64,000 nucleotides of DNA from Tetmemena sp. SeJ-2015 (lineage: Eukaryota; Ciliophora; Spirotrichea; Sporadotrichida; Oxytrichidae): assembly GCA_027382625.1 (NCBI GenBank), contig JAJKFJ010022906.1, positions 62,001 through 126,000 on the forward strand. Direction: 5' to 3'. A program made the translations under genes and the position numbers. Under the pieces are notes generated by a model. That model ran no database searches and was not told where the DNA came from. It was given only the letters and a program-made list of their open reading frames with translations. Every line of letters begins with the position of its first letter. Position 1 is the stretch's first letter. Below, piece by piece: positions 1 to 10,259 of this stretch.

Positions 1-160
1 AAAATCAGTTTAATAATAAAGTATGCATAATTTCTTGGTAAAGCTTTTCTATTCCATTTCTTTCTTTGAAAATGCTAGAAGCTCCAATAAAGAAAAAGGC
101 CATAATTATTATACTATCTTCTTTAAAGAATCAATTTAAACATCAAATTGTTAGTTTATA

Positions 161-1195
161 GGGGGGGGGGACGGAAGTGCACACCCCCTAAATATTAAAA
201 AAATGCCTATAAAAGTGTCCATATGTGTCAAAATCAGCTAAAAATGCCCAAAAAATAAGTAATTCTGGCTTTTAAAATTTCCAAGAGGGTCATTTTTACG
301 AATTTCACTTTTTATGATATGATTTATTAATATAGGTAAGAATTTAATGGAAAATAGAAGGTTCATAGAAAGGAAATCAACAAGAAGCAAAACAGAGGCA
401 GTTGACTTTGCAGGCTTAAGATCTCTGTGGATAACATTGCCTGAGTGAAAGACTTTAAGGTAACGTTTAAATATTAAATTTATTAAATTAGAGATTACAA
501 CTATTTAAAAAAGATCTCTAAAGCCGCCCAGCCTATATTATTTATTAAATTTAATATTCTTGACTGATTGATGTTATGATTATGTTTATTCCCACAAATA
601 ACTAAGTATCATTTCATTACTTTATATTAAGCTATTTTTAAAGAAGTTATCTGCTCTATAGTAAGTCCCCAGATAGCTGGGTAATTTGAGAACTTATTTA
701 AACTATGAATTTTCATGATTGTTCTTAAAAATTGTACATATAATTGTAAGATCCTCTAAAATATGATATAGAGTTTATCAATAAGTTTAAAGCAGTAATT
801 TTATGTAATTGCAGATATAGTGATCTTGGCTATTATATGTAAGTTAGTAAGGTTCTTCTCTAAATAATATTCAATTTAAGATTGCATGAATTTTTATAAA
901 ACAGTTCAATCGCATTTAAAAAATTGAAGGGCGAATCATAATTAATATGTATATTAACTCTAGTATCTTCATAAGACTTTATATTCATGAGTAAAACAGA
1001 GAGCTCGGAAATAATTTTAAGGTTATAACATAAAATTTGAAATCATAAATTTTGACCCTCATGGAAATTTTGAAAGCTAAAAACTCTTAATTTTTTGGCA
1101 TTTCTGGCATTTTTGGCCGATTTTGACCTTAATGGATGTTTTTCATAAATTTTGATCATAAAAAGTGGGGGGTGTGCAATTTCGTCCCCCCTCCC
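161..1195. mobile_element. G-tipped foldback element A
   Basis: Non-coding element with diverged terminal inverted repeats of roughly 150-190 bp. The left end starts with a run of ten G then ACGGAAGTGCACACCCCC; the right end is its complement with a few changes. The inner arms also match inversely (AAAATGCC, TTCAAAATTTCC, GGTCA stretches). It is flanked by the direct repeat GTTTATA (154-160 and 1196-1202), or GTTTATAG if one G is counted, so I read a 7-8 bp target duplication. No long frame is seen inside. Two more members occur at 15197 and 58463. Confidence 0.75.
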
Positions 1196-1289
1196 GTTTA
1201 TAGCGTAAAATCTTTGTTAAAATTTAAATTAAAATCCTTTTTATTATTTTTAAAACACCAGACTCTTTTTTTTCTTCACCAATTTCATA

Positions 1290-1538
1290 TCACAATTTTT
1301 AGAGACATGCTCCCAACACTAATAAAGAGAGGCAAATTAAAAATAACGAATTAGTTATGTTTTTATTTTATGAAAACTAAAAGACCCACCCAAAAAAGTT
1401 GATACTCTTAATTGTTATGGGTAGTTCTTCTTTGACTGCTAGTCGTGCAGAGAGCCTCTATATGAATTGCGAATAATGCTTACTCGATTGAATACCAAAT
1501 GAATATTCCTTGTTATCATCGATACTCTCCTCCCTCAT
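1290..1538 (-). CDS. possible small hypothetical protein
   Basis: A frame of 82 codons from ATG to TGA under the ciliate code, without an interruption. The N-terminal half is charged (starts MREESIDDNKEY) and the C-terminal end is hydrophobic (FLICLSLLVLGACL), which could be a tail anchor. It directly abuts element A. I do not recognise it; the length is only moderately unlikely by chance in this base composition, so it may not be real. Confidence 0.25.
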
Positions 1539-1688
1539 CCTCTTTTAAGTTGAAAACATTCTACCATTCTAAATAGATAACAGTTTAAATGTATACTATT
1601 CAATTAGATCAGGTTATTATCTTTAAGACAACTTAAATTGCTATTGAATTTTATAAATTTCTGTTGCGATTTCTATTTTCCTTGTTAT

Positions 1689-1860
1689 TATAGCTGCGAA
1701 TTTAATAAAAAAGATATTCAATTTAGATATCAAATTAAAATGGAATAAGTCATTGGCAGTTGAAGTGTGTCCAATTTAAATAAATATTACCTTTTGATTC
1801 ACATGAAAATGAAAACTTTTTACCTTGAACTTTTTATAGCTTTCATAAAAAATTAACTCC
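1689..1860 (+). repeat. R1 dispersed repeat, 5' fragment
   Basis: Left part of the R1 family (about 400 bp, starts TATAGCTGAGAATTTAAT, ends near AATTAAAATTCTTACTATA). It is recognisable by the start and by GGCAGTTGAAGTGTGTCCAATTT; similarity fades after about 1860. Confidence 0.65.
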
Positions 1861-2337
1861 AATTAAATAAAAAAAATTAAAAGATTTTTGGGTGAGAAAA
1901 AAAATTAATCTTTATGACGACATTATAAAAAAACTAAATATTTTTTTTATTATAGAGCATATTTAAATAAAAATAATCACATAAAAAAAAATAGATAAGA
2001 TGTTAATTTTTAAGTAATTAGGCTTTAAATGCATGCTCTAGAATAAGAAAGAACCCTAAATCGCTTTATATAAGTTTGATATCTATGAGTTAATTTTATA
2101 ATTAAGGGCATTTAATTTTTTTAAATTTTTTTTAAATTTTTTAAAATTACTTTTTTTTAAAAAATAAAGTTTCTTTTAGGCTTTTCCCAAATTCTCTAAA
2201 TATAAGAATAAGAGTAGCTTAGACTCTTTGGATTTGAATTTGGACGAAAGAATTGTCGGTTTTGGCTGATTTTAGGCTAGATGATGATTTTTCATTTTTT
2301 CATGAAAAAAGTGGATGACGAGGAAAGGCCCCCCCCC

Positions 2338-2662
2338 AAATATTACACTAATTTATTCAGCATGAAAATGTAAGAACTTTTTATCCTTGTAACTTTTGTA
2401 TGAGAGCTTTCAGTAAAAATATATAAGCGTCACAAGTTCAAATGAAAATGAAATGGAAGAAGATGAAGGGTGCATGAGTCATATCTCGCTGCTGAGAGGT
2501 CTTGTGAAGATGATTAAAGAAGAATCATACTTTTTTTTGATAAGCTATAGAACAAGCTACAGATCGGGGATGAATCTGCGATTTCAACTGTCATCATTTT
2601 GCAACTCTCCATTTATTATTTAAACCAATCATCGATTTTAATTTAAATTTCTCTTATAATTA
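2338..2662 (+). repeat. R1 dispersed repeat, 3' fragment
   Basis: Right part of R1: TTCAGCATGAAAATGTAAGAAC, TTTTATCCTTGTAACTTTTGT, GCTGAGAGGT, GATAAGCTATAGAACAAGC and the end CCATTTATTATT...AATCATCGATTTTAATT. The sequence AAATATTAC occurs at 1782-1790 in the 5' fragment and again at 2338-2346, just after a tract GGCCCCCCCCC (2329-2337) like the tip of element C at 58463. The two R1 fragments may therefore flank an insertion or its remnant. Confidence 0.65.
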
Positions 2663-2979
2663 TCAATCAAGACAACAGGGTAGAGCTATTATCTTGAAGA
2701 AGCGATACTCATTAGATAAATTTGTTGATTGGTAAGTTGCGAAAGTCGGTTGGTTGTTTTGACATTTTTGAAAGTTTGCTATTAGCAATATTTTAATTTT
2801 AATAGCATCTTTATAAAACTATAATAATTTAATTGCCCTCTAATTTCTAATCACCACCATAAACTAAGAAATTGTGTGGAAGGTATTTAAAATGTTTTAA
2901 AGGCTTATTTTAAGATTAAAAAGAGTATTATCTCTTCCGTTTTACTAGTGTATAGAATCTTTATCTTAAATATCTTTTA

Positions 2980-3715
2980 ATGGAAGCACAGAAACTTACA
3001 CTTGGTTATTGGAAAATCTTTATAAACTATTCTCAAGTTAATACATAATATAAATCAGAGGTCTAGTGCAGCAGATTAGATACGTTTTGGAATACCTAAA
3101 TGTGCCTTTTGAAGATGTGCAGTATGAGCAAGGCGAAGGACCAGAGTTCTCTAGAGAGTGCTGGCTCTCCGTTAAGTAAACCCTCGGACTGGATTTCCCC
3201 AATCTCCCTTACCTGATAGATGGTGATTTGAAAATTACTGAATCACAAGCAATTCTCCGCTACGTTCTCGCCAAGCACGGCTAATCTTTGTTGGGCAAAA
3301 CTCCTGAAGAGCAGGCAATTCTTGATCAGCTATACTTCGTGCTCACTGACATTAAGCAGTTTGGAACTGGAAACTGCTATGGTTCAGGAAACCGTGATTT
3401 AATCGCTAAGAATTCTCTTACAGAGTTGGAGAATGTGGACAAGTACATGACAGGAAAAAATTTTACTGGTGGAGACAGAGTTACCTTTGTGGATTTCCAG
3501 TTCTTTGAGGTGCTTGAATTCGTCAACTTCATCACAGAGGGAAGTGTCTTCGTCAAGTTCCCAAAACTTCAAGAGTACCACAAGAGAATGAGCGAACTTC
3601 CAGGCTTCAAAGAGTATCTCCAAAGCGACAGATTCATGGTCAAGCCCTTCAATAACAAGATTATAAATATTTTAACCCATATTTTTGTAAGATAGCAAAG
3701 ATCAATAATCTTTGA
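2980..3715 (+). CDS. glutathione S-transferase, Mu-like (germline copy with IESs)
   Basis: Cytosolic GST, which conjugates glutathione to electrophiles. ATG 2980, TGA 3713-3715. The N-terminal thioredoxin-like domain begins [20 protein letters not shown] once a 38-bp insert is removed; the Tyr of LGYW is the expected catalytic G-site residue. [15 protein letters not shown] and [10 protein letters not shown] (the glutathione-binding cis-Pro and ESQ/S region) follow, then the all-alpha domain with [14 protein letters not shown] second 32-bp insert separates FNNK from the tail IAKINNL and TGA. Final length about 215 residues fits the family. Two in-frame TAA/TAG codons are read as Gln. An SDR-like gene converges from the other strand. 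Confidence 0.85.
3019..3056. other. IES 1 in GST gene, pointer AAATC
   Basis: A 38-bp AT-rich insert after the pointer AAATC (3014-3018), which is repeated at 3052-3056. Removing it joins AAA ATC to AGA GGT CTA and restores WKIRGLV, the conserved GST motif. No GT...AG intron boundary fits. Confidence 0.85.
3662..3693. other. IES 2 in GST gene, pointer AAGAT
   Basis: A 32-bp insert bounded by AAGAT at 3657-3661 and 3689-3693. Removal changes the tail to [10 protein letters not shown] followed by TGA; without removal the frame runs into an unrelated AT-rich tail. Confidence 0.75.
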
Positions 3716-3834
3716 AGGAAGCTTCCAGAATCCTCAAGGAAAAAGGAAAAAAGCAACTCTTAATTCGAATTCTCAAATTTCTATTTAGTACAGTAAGAGA
3801 AACATTTAATAGGGTTAAGTTAAGAAATAAATAA

Positions 3835-4704
3835 TCAATACCTTACGAATTGTAAAATATTTTCAAGCTGTGTGATTTCAATAGCCCTTGCATCTCTGCT
3901 GTCGATAACGAAATTATAATTCTTTAATAAAGGGTATCCGTAAGATGCATTAGTGCTGACCTCATTGATAAAATAAGTTAATTTGTGAATTGATGTACTT
4001 GTTGACGCCATAGTGAATTAGATTCATCCTTTCCATTAGTTTGTGATAATAAAGAGGGAAGTATAAAACCCTTAGAACTGCCATAGGAGTGCTAATACGT
4101 TCTCTTGGTTTGACCTCCTTTTTAATTAAGTTGATGAGACAGCTTTGCTGCTTGTGATGAACGATTAGGCGGGTGAAGAAATTGAAAAAGATTGTGAAGC
4201 CTATGATGGTGTTGCCAGCATATTGATATATCTAATCAAACTGCACTTCATGGAAAAGCTTGTCTTCACATACCTGCCACTCGTTAATGAAGGAGATACA
4301 GTTTATGAATATGGGCAAGCAGCTGTTTATATCAACTGCTTCACGGATTTTGTGTTCAAGAGCTGTTGAATCCCTCCATACTGCAAAGTTAACATTTCAC
4401 ACAAATAAGTAATTTAATAAATTTATTTGAGATTATTGTGATTGAGGAGTTTGATTCTCGCACTAGTGTCACCTCTATCATCAGTGAGATGTGGGAATAT
4501 TCTACCAATCTAATCTGCCAAACCAATTAACTTGTCCATACTTGAGTCTACCAAAATTAGAGAGTAGTTGTGTTTGGCCATCAGTTTAGCCACTTGCTAC
4601 CCAACTAGGCTGTTAGCCCCATACACTAAAATCCATTTTTTTGGGTTTTCTGTCTAACAAATGAAGGGATCTCTAGTCAATAGTCTCCTATGTTTTTTAA
4701 ACAT
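3835..4704 (-). CDS. short-chain dehydrogenase/reductase-like protein
   Basis: Starts with ATG at 4704. The Rossmann start is clear: WILVYGANSLVGQQVAKLMA, followed by LILVDSSMDKL, the NAD(P)-binding TGxxxGxG-like region of SDRs. After an AT-rich gap near 4385-4440 (probably an IES, pointer not resolved) the frame continues with VWRDSTALEHKI, then a segment resembling the helix before the catalytic strand (YAGNTIIGFTIFFNFFTRL). I cannot find the usual YxxxK catalytic pair, so it may be inactive, divergent or further interrupted. One frame stops at 3962-3964; an overlapping frame from 4010 to TGA 3835-3837 looks coding too (VIDSRDARAIEITQLE) and may be the true tail or another gene. Confidence 0.55.
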
Positions 4705-5661
4705 TGTATAGAACAACTTCAAATTTATATTTAAATATCTTTAACTTTTATTAACTTTCTAAGAGCTGGATAAACTAGAGCAGTAAAGGATTGTTTGGTA
4801 AGCTTTAGTATCTAGTAGGTACCTAATAAGAGCACTAAATAGGAGAGAATTGGATTGATGGGCTAATCTCTTTTCTTTAGCTCTATAGAGATAGATGCGA
4901 GAGTTTTGAGGAGGCTCTTTAATTTTTCCATTGAAACTTATTTATCAATTGCTTATCGATAATCTGCAATACTTTATTAGTCTTAGATTAAAATTTTATA
5001 TTAAAGAAGTTATTCTTTAAAAAGTAATATTAAATTAGTATCTTTAATAAAGAATCTTTAAGAAAATGAAGAGTGAAAAAAGGTAGATTAGATAGTAAAA
5101 AATGAGGAAATATAAGGGAAGCAAGTTGGGAAGGTCAATTGAAGATTAGTAACTGTTGGATCTATATAATGAGAGCAATAAGTTTCGACTAGAAAATGAG
5201 AATATGTACATGTATCTTTCCAAACCTGAGGATGTTAAAGTTTTGTTTGAAGAAGCTGACTATTTATCAGATCCTTAACATCTTCTTGATATGGAAACTT
5301 AGAGATATGGTATTGTGTGAGTCAAGTAAAAGTCGTGTCCTTTTAACAGGGATATTGACATCTTAAATTTAAAACTTCTCTTAAAACTATCATCTTTAAA
5401 TAGAATTGCTTATATTTTATAAAAGGAGCTTTGGAGGATTAGATCTTTTGGGTGGATCCAGTTTTTAATAAAAATTTCAGACGTGGGTGCACGATTATCA
5501 AATTTCATGAAAGAAATTACTTAAATTAGACTGATCTAATTATCGCGAGAAAAGGAATTACCAAATTTTTTAACTTATCGCAAAAAACTATCTAATCAAT
5601 TGATTGTAAAAGTGAGGCTCTAAAAATGCCAGAGTTTTCTATTAAGAACTTATAAGTAGCT

Positions 5662-5697
5662 CTAAATGATTATTAAACTTTTATATGTTATATAGCT
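5662..5697. other. IES in ligase paralogue 1, pointer TAGCT
   Basis: A 36-bp insert bounded by TAGCT at 5657-5661 and 5693-5697. Its removal gives SIKNLQVAGVLKAILQGHK, aligned with SIKNYQLAGALKATLEGHS of paralogue 2, which carries an IES at the identical position with a different pointer. Confidence 0.8.
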
Positions 5698-8199
5698 GGA
5701 GTTCTAAAAGCTATCTTATAAGGGCATAAAGTTGAAATTATAAAAACTTCTCAAGTGAACGGAGAGAATGCCTAAATTTCATACATTAAATATTTGGGTT
5801 GCTGGGTCATAGCTTCTAAAAATTAAGGCCTATTATTAAGGAGTAGATACGATTTAAATTAATATGATCCCAAATCTCATTTGATTGCTCTTGAGATAGG
5901 TAAATGCTGGTTTGATTTTATTGATGAGTTGGAAAAAAGAAGAGGAATTAATATCATTGAAGAGTTAAAGTAAGTATTTGAATGGAAAACATTTGTTGGA
6001 GAATTAATTCACTCTGAAAAATATCAATATTTATTCAGGTATCAAAAAGTTGGATTAGTATTTTATGCTATTGTTTATAACTATGAGGCAGATATTTGCA
6101 AGACACCTGAAAAATCCATAAGATTTATTTACCTTCTTATTATGAAAATTAAATCTTTTAAATTAAAAGATCTTAAGTATTACGATATCTCAACTGTTAA
6201 ATATGAAACATTAGGGTGCTTCTCTGATTTTAGCTTATTTATTAAGTCTCTTTAGTAATCTTACTTGGAGATAGCCTCAAATTTATTGTAAGATTTTTTT
6301 AAAAAATGTGAATAATTTCTTAATTTAAATTAATTTATAAATTTTTCTTTGCAAAATATATTTATTACTTTTAAAAATATTATTTTTTTATATATTTTTT
6401 ATACCTCAAGCTAAATAAAGGAGAATGAAGAAGGGTGGTTTTTAACTTATATAAAAAAAAAATTGATTAAATATGATAGTAAATAATAAGTGTTATATTT
6501 TGTAAAAAGAGATACTTCTAAGGACCCCCACTAAGATAAAGTATTTAAGTATTGTTTAGATTAAAACTCTTGAGTATTTGGCCCTCAGGAAAATAAGAGA
6601 AAATCTCAATTAACTCATAAGAAAAGATGAGGAAATCCCAGAGATAATGCCCAAATCTTTGATTGAAAAATATAAAAAGGATATTAAAGATATTGCTTAG
6701 GGAGCCTCACTTCCTTATTTATTTTTAAATATCCTCTACCTTTCTTAGTATGCAAATTTATTTCAACAAGCATTCAACTATTTTAAAGATAACAAAGAAC
6801 ACAGAAATCTAGTAAACATAAGAGTTCATTCATTTTATGCACAAAGTTATTGATCAAACCTAAACATCATATCAAAAATAATTATAATTTTTTTTCTAAA
6901 TTAATAGAAGGGGTTTCCTATATTAATTTTCTTTTATAGTCGGAGAAGTATAGTTTGGCTTTTATTTCAGTTTTGAGCTAGATGAATTATTTTATCAAAA
7001 AATTTAAAAGCCTAAATTTTGTTCAACTGAGAAAAAATAAATGATTTTAATATTTCAAGGTCGAATCAGATTGTTATATCCTTTCTTAAGAAAGTAAGCG
7101 CAATATCACCAGAGAGAAATAGGATAAAATAAGACAAATAATAAATAATTTTAATTAAGTTAATTGAAATCTTTAAAATAATTAAGGCAATCTTAAAAGA
7201 AAAGCCCCACAAATTAATATTAAAAAAAACAGCATGAGTAAAAACATAAAATTGATTCTAAATACTTTAATTGCAGAATGTTTGATTTCAAAATTAATAT
7301 TTTAACACATAGAAGCCTATCTAAAGTCAAAACTCTCAAGAGTCAATTAAGCCTACTTTAAAACGAAATCAATTTTCATTTTCAGACTATATTAATCAAG
7401 AGTAGAGACCGCGCAAGAAGAGTATGGCTCAATCAGCTCTCAAATAGCATTAATAAGTAGATTTCTTTTTATTAAAAGAATATTCTTGATGAAATTAAAA
7501 GAGAGTACTTTGAAGAGGAGTGCGATTGGGAGAAAATCGCAAATTACCTCGCAAGTTTCACTAAACCAATAAAGATCTGTTTGTTTTGAGAGTTTATCAC
7601 CTGACTGGGTAAAATAGGAGACACTCTAAGTTATTCACTAAGATCGAAAATCTTACCATAGCTATATTTGGATTTAATAAGAAGCTAGATCTGCCAACAT
7701 ATAAATTATTCCTAAAGTATAATATATAATACATCAAGATAATACATACACCAGAAGTCATAAAAAGTAGAGGAATTAAATAAATAAATTATGTAGATTA
7801 TCTCTGAAGTCGATCAATCAATATAGCATTTACTAAATCTACACTCCAAGAAATCATCATAGTTCAAGTTTATAATATTTAAAAAAATACTTTATCTTTT
7901 TTTGTTTCAATCAAAAGCTAAAAACTATTTTCTTATTTCATAAGCTTTAATTCTTAGTGAGACATCATAAAAGCAAAAGTTACTTTATTATAGGATGAAT
8001 ACGAAAGGATGATCGTCGGTTGGTAGAAATACGAAATAAAAGAATACAGATTACCTTTACTGAGAGCCAATGATTATTCTACCGTTTGAAACCCCTTAGA
8101 TTTTAAAGGTTAATGGCTTGGTTAATTCTGTTGATTTAATAAATATATCTAATAGACCAGAAAATGATTAATTATTAATGATCTTCTCCCATTAGTTTA

Positions 8200-8280
8200 T
8201 TGGTGGAATGGTTTAAATTCGGGCGTATCAAAAATCTAAAAATCACACTCTATTTTCCACCATTCCACCATTCCACCAAT
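8200..8280. promoter_or_regulatory. origin-like iteron module, left, element 1
   Basis: TGGTGGAATGG, a short spacer, then TTCGGGCGTAT (GGGCGT at 8221-8226), then inverted iterons TTCCACCATTCCACCATTCC ending CACCAAT. The layout resembles rolling-circle origins where Rep binds iterons next to a nick site. Confidence 0.5.
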
Positions 8281-8435
8281 ACGAAGCGAACTCAAACATG
8301 CCTCCTAGTTTAACATACGAATGTAAATCTTAAACTATTAATATATTTAGGGTTGCAAATAACATAGACGACTCAGGAGGGCTCTAATAGGACAAATATG
8401 CAAGCCACGTTGAATGTGAGATCATAAATAGCCAC

Positions 8436-9326
8436 TCACAGATTGCTGCTTCCTTCCTCCTATGAGGCTTCTTGAGAGTACGCAGCAGTGAAATCCTCTG
8501 TCTAATCGCTCACCCTGTGTATCAGGAGCTCGTCCTTGATCAGCCTGTCCTCGAAGTAGTTCGCGAGCTGCATGCACGTGAGCGGGAAGCCCTGGCTGCC
8601 CTTCCTTCCCTCTCGTCTCATCTTCACAAATACTGCTCTGTTCTTGAAGGACTCCAGGTGCTCGCCCTTGAGTGACTCCAGTGGGTCGCCGTTCGAGGAC
8701 ACAATGACTTTGCAGCCCTGGTATCTGACTTCAGCTGCGCAGTGCTTGATGTTCACTGGATAGCCTTCGCCCTCCATAAGTAGTTTCATTTTCGCTAGGT
8801 TTTGCCTACCCAAGAAGTGAGGCATGTTGATCTCGTTCATTGTTACTATTGACAGAGAATCCATTACGGCCTTGCTTTCCTATTTTTCTTCGGCCGAGCT
8901 TGTGCTGAGTCTCGTAGGGCCACTCTATTCCCTCTTGGTTATTAAGACATTGAGAATGCGGTCCTCTCGTCCTCTGAGCATACGCAAGCCCCCCGCAGCT
9001 TGCACTACATTCCTGATTTCTCTCTCAGATATGTTCTTAGCCGGGATCTGCAAGTTTTGTATAGCCTGGCAGCCGAGATATTGCTCACTATTGAAATAGC
9101 TCTTGGAGAGGCCGTTCACCTTGGGCTTGACAAAGAGGGCCATGTATTATGTCTCGTCTCCTTTGACTTCGAAGAAATTGACGCTGTCTACTTCCTTGAC
9201 CTCTTTCATCAAGTCTCTCTCAATCTCGAACAATGATTCCTGCTTGACCTCTTCAGTAAATCTGAAGAAGAACTGGTTTCTCTTGTTTTAGTCTTTCACA
9301 AACATAGCCTTCTTGCTGGACTCCAT
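8436..9326 (-). CDS. CRESS/SF3-like Rep protein of element 1
   Basis: Intact 296-residue protein under the ciliate code (several in-frame TAA/TAG = Gln). N-terminal part: RNQFFFRFTEE (16-26) resembles HUH motif 1 of replication initiators; ETQYMALFVKPK (58-69) sits where motif II (HxQ/HxH) belongs but lacks its His. C-terminal part: LSIVTMNEIN (158-167) as a Walker-B-like strand, LLMEGEGYPVNIKH, then CKVIVSSNGDPL with the SF3 motif C sensor Asn (207-212), and FPLTCMQLANYFEDRLI. I find no Walker A GxxGxGK[ST]. The C-terminal blocks recur in the proteins of elements 2 and 3. Length fits CRESS Reps. Function is inferred: element replication or mobilisation, with doubtful catalytic competence. 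Confidence 0.65.
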
Positions 9327-9499
9327 TTTGGTTTTTATAGATGAGAGCACTTCACCCTGTCTTCACTTAAGTGAGCTTTGAATGCTTAAAAATCGTAGTC
9401 ACCCGAACCGACCTCGTTCATTTATCCTTCCGAAATAATATATTTCAATTTGTACAGATAATTAAGATATCTATTCTGAGCCTTAGGACATTACAGTTT

Positions 9500-9578
9500 T
9501 GGTGGATTGGTGGATTGGTGGAAATTGAAGTGTGCTATTTAAAAATGGGTACGCCCGAATTTAAACCATTCCACCATT
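9500..9578. promoter_or_regulatory. origin-like iteron module, right, element 1
   Basis: Inverted partner of the 8200 module: three GGTGGATT/GGTGGAAA-type units (9501 on), ACGCCC at 9551-9556 (GGGCGT on the other strand), then ACCATTCCACCATT. Spacer between iterons and core differs in sequence from the left copy, so the iterons and core appear to be what is conserved. Confidence 0.5.
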
Positions 9579-10259
9579 AAACCAATTAGCATTAGTCATT
9601 TAATTAATTAAGCGGGGTTAGATCAGAAAGGATATACTAATAATAATCTGATAGTCTAAAGTTTTACATCCTCACTCTTTATCAGTGCGAGCGGAAACAC
9701 ATTTGTATATACCTAAAATTACTTCAGACTTTATTTATTTGGGATTTCTACCAACCGACGATCATCCTTTCGTATTCATCCTATAATGCGATTTATTATT
9801 TAGAAATTATACTTACTCTGAAAGCTGACAGAATATAGCTGAAAAATGGGGATTTTTTGTTAGTTTATACTTGAAATTATTTATCTATATCTTATTGTAA
9901 TTTTGGTTTTAAAATTTATAGTTAGGAGAGTAATGCACACCTTTAGATTTGTATGAAGAACTTTTGAAACTCAAAGAGGAAGAAATTCTTTAATAAGATT
10001 TAAAGATAATGATTCTTTTAATGGATCTGATGATGAGGAAGAACACAAAATGCCTTCATAACCAATAGTCTTTATATATTTGTCAAAATATCTTGCCCAA
10101 AAGTTGACACAAATTCAAAATACATATCATTCTTTATCATTAATTTTATGCTGAAATAGTAATCCTAGATAATAGCAAAATTTATTTTAATAAATTATTG
10201 AATCTTTTTGATCATCTTAAATTATTATAACAATTATATTTAATAAATTGAGTAAATAA

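Larger units (their letters stand above)
7991..9783 (-). mobile_element. TA-flanked Rep element 1 (1793 bp, intact)
   Basis: Bounded by TA duplications (7989-7990, 9784-9785). Termini are inverted repeats of about 40 bp beginning TAGGATGAATACGAAAGGAT and continuing through GGTTGGTAGAAAT. Two inner inverted modules carry iterons and a GGGCGTA core (8200-8280 and 9500-9578). The centre is GC-richer than the surroundings and holds one 296-codon frame on the minus strand. It sits in the non-coding interval of ligase paralogue 1 between KKSS and RTFET, so it would be eliminated with its surroundings. Confidence 0.8.
5066..10154 (+). pseudogene. RNA-ligase paralogue 1, decayed, with IESs and Rep element
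   Basis: Runs parallel to the second ligase gene at 10260. Shared blocks include KPEDVKVLFEEADYLSD, FRRGCT and IIARKGI, then nucleotidyltransferase motif I as KTSQVNGENAQ, CWVIASKN, motif III FVGE, motif IIIa LVFYAIV, motif IV EEGWFLTYIK, and a motif V-like IVQIKTLEY. It has a premature TGA at 5318-5320 where the paralogue has Lys, and needs a one-base shift near 6550 to reach motif V. The C-terminal part (EVDQSIQHLLNLHSKKSS, 7800-7860) resumes after element 1 as RTFETQRGRN (about 9948) with an acidic tail to TGA 10152-10154. I read it as a decayed copy; unresolved IESs could explain the shift but not easily the TGA. Confidence 0.65.

Noticed and set aside
8472..9580. Several plus-strand frames of 60-90 codons in element 1
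   Set aside because: They are antisense shadows of the 296-codon minus-strand Rep frame.
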